In this document: one piece after another, positions 7,660 to 14,592 of the stretch
Position numbering within the stretch: the stretch's first letter is position 1
How the letters are laid out: every line of letters starts with the position of its first letter
NCBI GenBank assembly: GCA_964643965.1
Contig: CAZXVH010000018.1
Span: forward strand, 1-62,055
Reading direction: 5' to 3'
Length of the DNA stretch: 62,055 nucleotides
Source of the DNA: GCA-2746795 sp964643965
Lineage (GTDB): Bacteria > Chloroflexota > Anaerolineae > Promineifilales > Promineifilaceae
The notes under the pieces: model-generated
Database searches by the model: none
Told to the model about the DNA's origin: nothing
Seen by the model: the letters and a program-made list of their open reading frames with translations, nothing else
Program-made: the position numbers and the translations under genes

Positions 7660-9648
7660 TTACGCCTGGTTTATGAATTGGACCTGTCCCATTGGCGTGG
7701 TATCGTAACCAGGCAGGGCGGCAACGGCCGTTTTAAACCGGTCATCGTGCAGCAAGGCCAGCAAGGGCTGCATGGGGGCGCTCTCATACGTGCTTTTGCG
7801 CATCACCAGCTCATAGCGCTCGTGGGCCAGGGGCACAAAACCGAGATACAGCGCCCTGGCGGCAGCCCGGATGCCCAAGCCGGCGTCGGCCGTGCCGGAA
7901 GTAACGGCGGCGGCGATGGCTAAATGGGTGTACTCTTCCCGTTCATACCCACGCACCTGCTCTGGCGTCAGGCCATGTTGCGCCAATTCATAATCTAAAA
8001 GGACGCGGGTTCCCGCGCCACGCTGCCGGTTAACAAATTGCAGCTCTGGCCGGGCTGCATCGCGCCAATCGGTTAAGCCTTGCGGATTGCCTGGCGGCAC
8101 GATCCAACCCTGTTCGCGCCCCACCAATGTCACCAAAGCCACCTCTTCACCGGGCAGGTAGCGCGACACGTAACTGACGTTGTAAGCGCCAGTTTCGGGG
8201 TCTAGCAGGTGTGAGCCGCCAAAATGCGCTTCGCCGCGCCGCAAGGCGACCAGTCCGCCCAGGCTGCCCACATTGGCCGAAGCCAACCGCCAGCCAAGCC
8301 CCGTCTCGGCCAGAAATTGGGCCAGCAGGTCAAGCGTCAGGTCATGGCTGCCGATGGCTACGAGGGTTTTCTCAATTTCTTGCGGGGTGCGGTAAAGATG
8401 GACGGCGACGGCCGCGCCGGCCTCGATGCCTTCGCTAAAACGGGGGATGCGCACAATGCCATCGGCCCGCACCAGCGAGGTGATGACGCCCGCGCCACGG
8501 CTGATGGGGGTGGCCATCATCTTGTCGTTTACCTGGCCTACGCTGACGCGCACATAATCATCGTCGCCGGTGTGGGAATTGAGTTTACGGGTGAGAACGG
8601 CCGTTATCTGCGGCGCTTCATAGGCGGGTTGTCCCTGCCAGCGAGCCAGAATCGGCTCCACAAAGATTTCGCCGGTGAGGGCGGCGCTCACCGGATAACC
8701 GGGGACGCCGATGATGGGCGTAGACCGTGTGCCCTTCACCATGCCCAAAACGACGGGGTGGCCGGGGCGCACAGCCACGCCATGTACCAGCAGATCGCCT
8801 ACGGCCGCCACCACATGAGCGCTGTAATCTTCGCTGCCCGCCGAAGAACCGGCGTTGAGTAAGATGAGATCATGATCCGGGGCGGCGGCGAGGACGGCCG
8901 TTTTGATGGCTTCAAATTCATCCGGCACAATGGGCCAACGGGTAGCCTGTGCGCCCCAGCTCTCTGCCTGCGCCGCCAGCACCAGGCTGTTGTACTCGAT
9001 AATTTGGCCGGGGGCGATGACTTGGGTAGCGGCCGTTTCCGCTGTCATTAACTCAGAGCCGGTAGGGATAATGGCTACTCGGGGCCGCCGATAAACGGCG
9101 ACTGTGGCATGGCCGGAGCCGGCTAAAGCGCCCAAATCGACCGGCCTGATTTTGTGATTGGCGGGCAGCACCAACTCCGTAGCCACCATATCTTCGCCCA
9201 TAGCCCGCACATGATGCCAGGGGGGCAGGGCGGCGCGAATTTCGATGGTGTCGCCCGCTTCATCAGCTATCAATTGGGTATGTTCGATCATCACCACCGT
9301 ATTGGCCCAGGCGGGCAGGGGGTGGCCGGTATTGACGGCCTGCGCTGGTCGCCTGACGCGCTCGGCCTCTTCGGGCGACGTTACCAGGGAGAATTGGATG
9401 GGATGCGTTTCGGTCGCGCCTTCGCTGTCTTTGGCGCGTAGGGCAAACCCATCCATGGCGCTGGCGTGGTAATGGGGGGCGGAAAGTTTGGCCCAGACTG
9501 CTTGGGCGGTGACACGGCCGTTTGCTTGCGACAGCGGTATAGTTTCTGTCGTCAATGGCTGCGCCAAACCAGCTTCCACGAACGCTTTATGAAAGACAGC
9601 CTGGGCTTCTTCCAGAGGAATATCTTCTAAATAAATTTTTCTTTTCAT
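7660..9648 (-). CDS. moeA: Molybdopterin molybdotransferase MoeA fused to a PBP-like substrate-binding domain
   Basis: A 662-residue fusion. Residues 1 to about 415 are MoeA, which inserts molybdate into adenylated molybdopterin: SAMDGFALRA, VNTGHPLPAWANTVVMIE, IIPTGSEL, NAGSSAGSEDYSAHVV and GVPGYPVSAALT are visible. From about residue 425 a periplasmic-binding-protein-like domain follows (VAIGSHDLTLDLLAQFL, QRGAGTRVLLDYEL, VTSGTADAGLGIRAAARAL) with no signal peptide, so it is cytoplasmic and may sense a ligand such as the oxyanion or cofactor. The same arrangement is known as MoeA/LysR-substrate-binding fusions. No other moa or mod gene is nearby. Confidence 0.92.
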   Translation of the reverse strand: MKRKIYLEDIPLEEAQAVFHKAFVEAGLAQPLTTETIPLSQANGRVTAQAVWAKLSAPHYHASAMDGFALRAKDSEGATETHPIQFSLVTSPEEAERVRRPAQAVNTGHPLPAWANTVVMIEHTQLIADEAGDTIEIRAALPPWHHVRAMGEDMVATELVLPANHKIRPVDLGALAGSGHATVAVYRRPRVAIIPTGSELMTAETAATQVIAPGQIIEYNSLVLAAQAESWGAQATRWPIVPDEFEAIKTAVLAAAPDHDLILLNAGSSAGSEDYSAHVVAAVGDLLVHGVAVRPGHPVVLGMVKGTRSTPIIGVPGYPVSAALTGEIFVEPILARWQGQPAYEAPQITAVLTRKLNSHTGDDDYVRVSVGQVNDKMMATPISRGAGVITSLVRADGIVRIPRFSEGIEAGAAVAVHLYRTPQEIEKTLVAIGSHDLTLDLLAQFLAETGLGWRLASANVGSLGGLVALRRGEAHFGGSHLLDPETGAYNVSYVSRYLPGEEVALVTLVGREQGWIVPPGNPQGLTDWRDAARPELQFVNRQRGAGTRVLLDYELAQHGLTPEQVRGYEREEYTHLAIAAAVTSGTADAGLGIRAAARALYLGFVPLAHERYELVMRKSTYESAPMQPLLALLHDDRFKTAVAALPGYDTTPMGQVQFINQA

Positions 9649-9721
9649 GATCTTGGCGCATATAACAGAAAAGCAGAAAAATGGAGGTGGTATGCCTTCA
9701 TCCTTCTGCCTTCATCCTTGC

Positions 9722-9797
9722 TGGTGGGTCATGCAGGATTCGAACCTGCGACCAATGGATTAAAAGTCCACTGCTCTGCCAGCTGAGCTAATGACCC
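9722..9797 (-). tRNA. tRNA-Lys (anticodon TTT), CCA encoded
   Basis: On the minus strand the 7-bp acceptor stem GGGTCAT/ATGACCC closes, the anticodon loop is CTTTTAA with anticodon TTT, the T loop is TTCGAAT and the D arm is AGCTCAGCTGGCAGAGC. The discriminator A is followed by an encoded CCA (plus-strand TGG at 9722-9724), unlike the tRNA-Glu at the left end. Confidence 0.95.
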
Positions 9798-9808
9798 AAC
9801 GCGGCGGG

Positions 9809-9837
9809 ATTATAGCCTTGCTTAAGACGAGATGCAA
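9809..9837 (-). promoter_or_regulatory. Sigma-70 promoter of tRNA-Lys
   Basis: On the minus strand TTGCAT (9832-9837) and a perfect TATAAT (9809-9814) are spaced by 17 bases, placing the start a few bases before the tRNA 5' end at 9797. Confidence 0.75.
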
Positions 9838-9866
9838 ACATCCCATGTTAGAAAACTCAGCGTAGT

Positions 9867-9895
9867 TTGCGTTGGCTATTTGGCTCTATTATAAT
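9867..9895 (+). promoter_or_regulatory. Sigma-70 promoter of the signal peptidase gene
   Basis: TTGCGT (9867-9872) and a perfect TATAAT (9890-9895) are spaced by 17 bases. The promoter is divergent from the tRNA-Lys promoter and about 46 bases before the preferred start codon. Confidence 0.7.
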
Positions 9896-9941
9896 CCTTA
9901 AACTCTGGAGTATCTTTTGACTCCGCATCAGGTTGAAAAAA

Positions 9942-10541
9942 ATGGCAGCAGCTGAATCCAGTACCCAATCCACATCCACCCTTTATCCCACTTCTGAACA
10001 AGATCACCGGCAACCAGGTGAAGTAGTGATGCGGGAGATCGTAGAAACCTTACTCCTCACCTTTTTTATTTTTTGGTTGGTAAATGGTCTCATCGGCCGT
10101 TATAAAATTGATGGCAGCAGTATGAACCCTACTCTGCAAGACGGTCAATATCTTATCATCAACAATATTAGTTATTATTTAGATGAACCATCTGCCGGAG
10201 AAGTGATTGTCTTTCATCATCCCACCAGTGAGCTGAATTTGATCAAACGGGTTATCGGCTTGCCCGGTGACGAGATCGTGATTCAGGATGATACGGTATC
10301 GGTGAATGGTCACATTTTAGATGAGCCGTATATTCGTGACGCCCCTCGTTATCAATATAGTGGGGTCGTGCCGGAGGGCGAATACTTTGTTTTGGGGGAT
10401 AATCGGAACAATTCCAGTGATTCGCATAGCTGGTCGTTTTTACCGAAAGATCATATTGTAGGCAAGGCGATGTTCATTTATTGGCCCCCTACCGACTGGG
10501 GAGCTGTGCCCCATTACGACTTGAACAAGCCGGTGTCCTGA
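9942..10541 (+). CDS. lepB: Signal peptidase I
   Basis: A 199-residue type I signal peptidase that cleaves signal peptides on the outer face of the cytoplasmic membrane. One transmembrane segment (ETLLLTFFIFWLVNGLIG) follows a cytoplasmic tail rich in Ser, Thr and Gln. Box B carries the nucleophile serine in DGSSMNPTL, box D the general-base lysine in LIKRVIGLPGD, and box E is GDNRNNSSDSHSWSFLP. All catalytic residues are present. ATG at 9942 has AGG nine bases upstream; TTG at 9933 would add three residues. A hairpin repeat lies just downstream. Confidence 0.95.
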   Translation: MAAAESSTQSTSTLYPTSEQDHRQPGEVVMREIVETLLLTFFIFWLVNGLIGRYKIDGSSMNPTLQDGQYLIINNISYYLDEPSAGEVIVFHHPTSELNLIKRVIGLPGDEIVIQDDTVSVNGHILDEPYIRDAPRYQYSGVVPEGEYFVLGDNRNNSSDSHSWSFLPKDHIVGKAMFIYWPPTDWGAVPHYDLNKPVS

Positions 10542-10582
10542 TGGGCGTTCTAAAACCAGGTTGTTTAATTTCCCGAGATTTG

Positions 10583-10615
10583 AGATTGGTTCGCTCCTCA
10601 AGATTGAACCAATCT
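10583..10615. repeat. 33-nt hairpin repeat, copy 2
   Basis: Arms AGATTGGTTC (10583-10592) and GAACCAATCT (10606-10615) enclose 13 bases. The reverse complement of that loop, AATCTTGAGGAGC, matches the loop of copy 1 (GATCTTAGCGAGT) in outline. It lies between lepB and deoC. Confidence 0.7.
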
Positions 10616-10638
10616 TTACTAATGAAGGCTCTATACTC

Positions 10639-11328
10639 ATGACCCGTGTTCATAAAAATGCGTTGAAATCGACTGATCTGGCCCGAGCCATTGACCATAC
10701 GCTGCTTAAACCAGAGGCCACTCAAGCCCAAATTGTGCAGTTGTGCGCGGAGGCGCGAGCCTATCATTTCGCCTCTGTCTGTGTCAATCCAGTACATGTC
10801 AAGCTGTGCGCCCAACTATTGCGCGGCTCTGACGTGGCCACGTGTACGGTGGTGGGCTTTCCACTGGGGGCAAATGGAACGGCCGTTAAAGTGTATGAAA
10901 CTCAGGTGGCGGTAGCCGATGGCGCCGCTGAGATAGACATGGTGATCAATATTGGCGCTTTAAAAGGGGCCAATTATGAAGCCGTCTTAAACGATATTGT
11001 GGCTGTGACCGGGGCTGCCCATGAAGGCGGCGCTCTGGTTAAAGTGATCATTGAAGCTGCCTTACTCAGCGATGAAGAAAAAGTGACAGCCTGCCAGTTG
11101 TGCCAGGCGGCCGGCGTGGAGTTTGTGAAAACATCGACGGGCTTTGGTCCTGGCGGCGCGACTGTGGCTGATGTGGCCCTTATGCGTCAAACGGTGGGGC
11201 CAGACATGGGTGTGAAGGCGGCCGGCGGCATTCGCAGTTATCAAGATGCCCAGGCTATGTTGGCGGCCGGCGCTACCCGCTTAGGGGCCAGCGCCGGCAT
11301 CGCTATTGTAGAAGAAGCAAACGCATGA
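10639..11328 (+). CDS. deoC: Deoxyribose-phosphate aldolase
   Basis: A 229-residue class I aldolase that splits 2-deoxyribose 5-phosphate into glyceraldehyde 3-phosphate and acetaldehyde in deoxynucleoside salvage. DHTLLKPEAT lies near the N-terminus, AEIDMVINIGALKGANYE in the middle, and the Schiff-base lysine in EFVKTSTGFGPGGAT with the second lysine in VKAAGGIR. ATG at 10639 matches the family start and follows GAAGG; an upstream TTG at 10561 would translate through the hairpin repeat and is rejected. Its stop overlaps the next start (ATGA). It could supply a nucleoside-catabolic role alongside the BMP importer, but the two are 41 kb apart. Confidence 0.95.
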   Translation: MTRVHKNALKSTDLARAIDHTLLKPEATQAQIVQLCAEARAYHFASVCVNPVHVKLCAQLLRGSDVATCTVVGFPLGANGTAVKVYETQVAVADGAAEIDMVINIGALKGANYEAVLNDIVAVTGAAHEGGALVKVIIEAALLSDEEKVTACQLCQAAGVEFVKTSTGFGPGGATVADVALMRQTVGPDMGVKAAGGIRSYQDAQAMLAAGATRLGASAGIAIVEEANA

Positions 11329-11606
11329 CAGAACAGAGAGTGGTTTGTGAAATGTGTCGTATTGGCCGCTGCCAGCCGACGAAGGCCCCTTTTATCTATT
11401 GGGTGGCAGATCAGGTGTTGGTTTCGCCAGACGCCCCCGCCTCAGCCTGCGACATATGCGGCCAGTTATATTTTGAGCCAGTATTTTTATCTCGTATGGA
11501 GCATCTTTTACAAGAGCTGGAAAACAGTATTAACGCCAATAAAACTGTGATTCGTGAGCGGCCGGCGGAGCATCTGGTTAATTTTCAGCCAACACGCGGT
11601 AGCTAA
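11325..11606 (+). CDS. Small protein with two CxxC motifs
   Basis: A 93-residue protein translationally coupled to deoC by a 4-base overlap. CEMCRIGRC near residue 9 and CDICGQLYFEP near residue 42 give two CxxC knuckles that probably bind one zinc. The remainder is a helical tail. The arrangement resembles the YgiT-type zinc-finger region seen next to toxins, but no helix-turn-helix is attached. Function is unknown. Confidence 0.75.
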   Translation: MTEQRVVCEMCRIGRCQPTKAPFIYWVADQVLVSPDAPASACDICGQLYFEPVFLSRMEHLLQELENSINANKTVIRERPAEHLVNFQPTRGS

Positions 11607-11612
11607 TGGCCG

Positions 11613-11657
11613 AGAAGTTCAACTTCTAAACGTACTCGAGGGCTGAGCTTGTCGAAG
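11613..11657. repeat. Two dispersed repeats: AGAAGTTCAACTTCT palindrome and CTGAGCTTGTCGAAG
   Basis: The 15-bp near-palindrome at 11613-11627 recurs at 29002, 31291 and 31309. CTGAGCTTGTCGAAG at 11643-11657 recurs exactly at 37187-37201. Both sit in the 113-base spacer before the nucleotidyltransferase gene. Confidence 0.6.
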
Positions 11658-11719
11658 CCCGGTTCACCTTCGATGAGATGTCGGCGTGAGATCGGTCGAA
11701 CGCTCAGGTATTAAAGCGT

Positions 11720-12610
11720 ATGACACCCGAAACAACAGAAAAACGGCAGCAGTTGCAGCTATTTATTGACCGGGTTCTCTCCCCAATGGATGCAGTGAAA
11801 GGGGTAGTGGCCATAGGCAGTATGGCCACCGGCCATATGACGGCCGGGTCTGACATTGACGCTGTTGTTTTCCTGGAGCCATACGATCTCTACATTGCCC
11901 CCGCCGAAGCCATCTGGAACCCGGAGGATGATTCCTTTCACAGCATTTTTGCAGAACCCCCCCCTCCCGGCATTCAGCTGGATCTAGATCGGTGCGACCT
12001 GGCAAAATGGCGGGACCCTGATTTTCCCTGGCCGGAAGGCAAAAAAGCGGAGTTGAGCAGCGGCTTGATCCTGTATGATCCCACCGGGCGCATTGCGGAA
12101 CTAATTGCCCAGCGCACAGCCTATGATGAAGACACGCGCCAACAGCGATTGGATGACTCTCTGATCTGGCTGGATCAACAACTCAATTGGATCGAGCCGC
12201 AGCAGGTATGGGATAGATTAGGAACGGCCGTTGCCCATGATCGCCTGAATGCCGCCTACAGCTATCTGGTGAAAGCCTTGTTTGCCTACAATCGTCGCTG
12301 GCAAATTTGGCGCAACCGCGAAATGCAGGTCTTATTGCAACTACCCTGGCTGCCTGAAGGATTCCAGGAGAAGGCGGCCAATGCGGCCACGGCATCCGGG
12401 CTGGATTTTGCCGCCTATCAGCAAAGAGTTGATATTTTGCAGACCTTTTTCCAGTTACTCTTAACTAAATTGATAGATGAAGGTGACTATTCGGCAATGC
12501 CGGTTGATCAGGCATTTGTCCGCCAACATCAGGAACCAGGCCGCGCCTGGAATATGGAAGAATGGCAAATCATTCATAGAGTGAGACGTTTGGGTCAGGA
12601 AATGGAGTAA
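11720..12610 (+). CDS. Nucleotidyltransferase-domain protein
   Basis: A 296-residue protein with an N-terminal DNA polymerase beta-like nucleotidyltransferase fold: VVAIGSMATGHMTAGSDIDAVVFLEP near residues 30-55 holds the GS motif and paired aspartates (SDID). The C-terminal half is helical (VWDRLGTAVAHDRLNAAYSYLVKALFAYNRRW), like the nucleotide- or substrate-binding halves of aminoglycoside-type nucleotidyltransferases. The third catalytic acid is probably in QLDLDRCD. Substrate is unknown. Confidence 0.8.
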   Translation: MTPETTEKRQQLQLFIDRVLSPMDAVKGVVAIGSMATGHMTAGSDIDAVVFLEPYDLYIAPAEAIWNPEDDSFHSIFAEPPPPGIQLDLDRCDLAKWRDPDFPWPEGKKAELSSGLILYDPTGRIAELIAQRTAYDEDTRQQRLDDSLIWLDQQLNWIEPQQVWDRLGTAVAHDRLNAAYSYLVKALFAYNRRWQIWRNREMQVLLQLPWLPEGFQEKAANAATASGLDFAAYQQRVDILQTFFQLLLTKLIDEGDYSAMPVDQAFVRQHQEPGRAWNMEEWQIIHRVRRLGQEME

Positions 12611-12627
12611 CCATTTTAGCCTGGCAT

Positions 12628-12658
12628 GATTGGTTTAATCTTAGAGAGTGAACCACTC
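12628..12658. repeat. 33-nt hairpin repeat, copy 3
   Basis: GATTGGTTT (12628-12636), the 13-base spacer AATCTTAGAGAGT, then GAACCACTC (12650-12658). The arms have diverged but the spacer stays close to copy 1, which suggests that the loop is conserved. Confidence 0.6.
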
Positions 12659-12690
12659 TAAAAGGACGTGGATCACTAAAGGAAATTGAC

Positions 12691-13221
12691 ATGGGCGCCA
12701 CACATTTTGGCCGAAATCAAATCATCAATACGGATATGTTTACCGATGCTTATCGCGTGACGGGCCGTGTTCTGGTGGGGACGGGTGGCATTCATGCTGA
12801 ATTGGCGAATCCTAATTCCAGTTTTTTAGAGTTGCAGGATGCGTATGTCTCTCGGATTCACCAGCCAGGCGAAATTGTCGCTCATTACAAGGTGGCGGCG
12901 TTTCGTAAGGACAATATCAACTTTATTGTGCTACAAGATAGACGGGAAGGTATTCCGGTCGGTACGCAGCACGGCCGTTCCATTTATACAAAAGGTCGTT
13001 CTGTGCCCGCTTTTTTGACGGTGCCATCCTTTGAAATCTCTGGGGAAATCATGCATGACGGCAAGGTTGCCCCGCTGGAGATACTGGTACAGTCTGTGGG
13101 CCGTTTTCTTTTAATTTTTTCGGCCAAGTCGCTTGCTTCACTTTATCCCAATATCTCTTATAGCGGTGATTTAATCCTGGTACAAAAAGAGCGCATTGGC
13201 ATTTTTTGTTTGGGCGGTTGA
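12691..13221 (+). CDS. Hypothetical protein (176 aa)
   Basis: I do not recognise the family with certainty. The protein is soluble, mostly beta, and begins GATHFGRNQIINTDMF. The segments VLVGTGGIHAELANPNSSFLELQDAYVSRIHQPGEIVAHY and PSFEISGEIMHDGKVAPLEILVQSVGRFLLIFSA suggest a duplicated beta-roll or PilZ-like barrel. It ends 69 bases before the CpaE-like gene on the same strand, so the two may be co-expressed. AAAGGA precedes the ATG. Confidence 0.72.
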   Translation: MGATHFGRNQIINTDMFTDAYRVTGRVLVGTGGIHAELANPNSSFLELQDAYVSRIHQPGEIVAHYKVAAFRKDNINFIVLQDRREGIPVGTQHGRSIYTKGRSVPAFLTVPSFEISGEIMHDGKVAPLEILVQSVGRFLLIFSAKSLASLYPNISYSGDLILVQKERIGIFCLGG

Positions 13222-13290
13222 ACCGTAAGTTTTAATTCGTAACAAGGTGGATAAGCTGTCCGCGTTCCCCCTTTAGAAGGAGATTCAAGC

Positions 13291-14412
13291 GTGGCAAGAA
13301 TCTACGTAATCGACGACGATGAACAGCTGCTCAAGATGGTGGGTTTAATGCTGGAGCGGGGTGGGCACATGACGCAGTTGATCAGCAACCCCGTCGAAGG
13401 GTTGGAGCAAGTTAAAAATGACAAACCAGATTTGTTGGTGCTGGATGTGATGATGCCCGGCTTGAGTGGGCATGACATAACCCGAGATATTCGCAGCCAC
13501 AAGGGATTAGAGGATTTGCCCATCCTCATCTTAACAGCCCGCTCCCAAGAAGTGGATAGGGATACGGCATTGAAGAGCGGCGCCGATGATTATTTAAGCA
13601 AACCGGTTACATCGCAGGAGTTGATTGAGCGTGTCGATAATTTATTGACGCGCCGGGATCGAAAAATAACGCCGGATCAAGGGGTGGTTATTGCTTTATT
13701 TGGTTTACGGGGTGGTGTGGGGCAAACGACGTTGTCGGTTAATTTAGCCAGCGCTTTGCGGCGGGTTTCTCAGCAGGAGGTGTGTTTGTTTGATGGCTCG
13801 CCTTCAGGCAGCCAGGTAAGTTTGCATTTGCGCTTGCAGCCGCGGCATTCCTGGGCTGATTTTCAACCGGAGTTAGATTTAGCGTGGCCGACATTAAAGG
13901 AAACGCTGATGTTGCATCCTTCTGGATTGCGTGTGTTGGCGGCTCCTTCTATCCCTCAGATGGCTACGGAACCTTCTCCAGATATTGTGGGTCATCTGCT
14001 TGACCTGCTGCGTGAACATTCAACTTTTGTGTTGATAGACGTACCCCGGATGTTTGGACCAACGTTTCGGGTGATGCTGGAAATGGCGGATATTGCCTTG
14101 CATGTATTGACGCCGGATGTGGTATCGGTACAAACGGCCGTTCAACTCAACCGTCTCCTGGAAAAATCCAATTTTACGTTTAAACAAAAAAGCTATATCC
14201 TCAACCAGGTGCAGCCAGAAGCGCAGATTCCGCAAGAAACGGTGGAGCGGGGCTTGAGCGCCCGCGTCGCGTCAAAGGTGAATTTTGATCCCAACCAGGC
14301 CAGAGCTTTGTCTCAAGGTGTACCGTTGGCGCTGACTTCGGCGAAGTCACCGATGCCTACGATGATGAATCGCATGGCGAATGTTATTTGGCAGCGGACG
14401 GCAAAGCGGTAG
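13291..14412 (+). CDS. Response-regulator receiver fused to MinD/CpaE-like ATPase
   Basis: A 373-residue protein. Residues 1-120 are a receiver domain with acidic pair DDD (8-10), phospho-acceptor Asp52 in LLVLDVMMPG and the lysine in SKPV. From about residue 128 a deviant-Walker P-loop ATPase follows, with GLRGGVGQTTLS in place of the usual KGGxGK(T/S), so the second lysine is glutamine. TadZ/CpaE proteins that place type IVc (Tad) pili have this order. No other tad gene is present. The start is GTG behind GAAGGAG. The stop lies in the 55-bp sequence duplicated across the scaffold gap. Confidence 0.85.
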   Translation: MARIYVIDDDEQLLKMVGLMLERGGHMTQLISNPVEGLEQVKNDKPDLLVLDVMMPGLSGHDITRDIRSHKGLEDLPILILTARSQEVDRDTALKSGADDYLSKPVTSQELIERVDNLLTRRDRKITPDQGVVIALFGLRGGVGQTTLSVNLASALRRVSQQEVCLFDGSPSGSQVSLHLRLQPRHSWADFQPELDLAWPTLKETLMLHPSGLRVLAAPSIPQMATEPSPDIVGHLLDLLREHSTFVLIDVPRMFGPTFRVMLEMADIALHVLTPDVVSVQTAVQLNRLLEKSNFTFKQKSYILNQVQPEAQIPQETVERGLSARVASKVNFDPNQARALSQGVPLALTSAKSPMPTMMNRMANVIWQRTAKR

Positions 14413-14437
14413 TCAGTTCACTGTAAACTGTTCACTG
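14383..14437 (+). repeat. 55-bp direct duplicate, left copy (contig overlap)
   Basis: The 55 bases immediately before the N gap are identical to the 55 bases immediately after it (14538-14592). They hold the last codons of the CpaE-like gene and a short heptad array (TTCACTG, TAAACTG, TTCACTG). Confidence 0.9.
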
Positions 14438-14537
14438 NNNNNNNNNNNNNNNNNNNNNNNNNNNNNNNNNNNNNNNNNNNNNNNNNNNNNNNNNNNNNNN
14501 NNNNNNNNNNNNNNNNNNNNNNNNNNNNNNNNNNNNN
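14438..14537. other. Scaffold gap of exactly 100 N
   Basis: A fixed-length placeholder. Because both flanks carry the same 55 bases, the two contigs most likely overlap. Merging them would leave the CpaE-like stop and the facing gene's stop only about 5 bp apart, with no sequence missing. Confidence 0.9.
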
Positions 14538-14592
14538 GTTATTTGGCAGCGGACGGCAAAGCGGTAGTCAGTTCACTGTAAACTGTTCACTG
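14538..14592 (+). repeat. 55-bp direct duplicate, right copy
   Basis: Identical to 14383-14437. It holds the stop codon (14573-14575) of the minus-strand gene that follows, and its heptad array marks the point where the assembly broke. Confidence 0.9.

Noticed and set aside
10561..10638. N-terminal extension of deoC from TTG
   Set aside because: The added residues are translated from the hairpin repeat and are absent from the family, and a good ribosome site precedes ATG at 10639.
14381..14581. Plus-strand frame running through the N gap
   Set aside because: It exists only because N codons are read as open, and both ends are the duplicated 55 bases.
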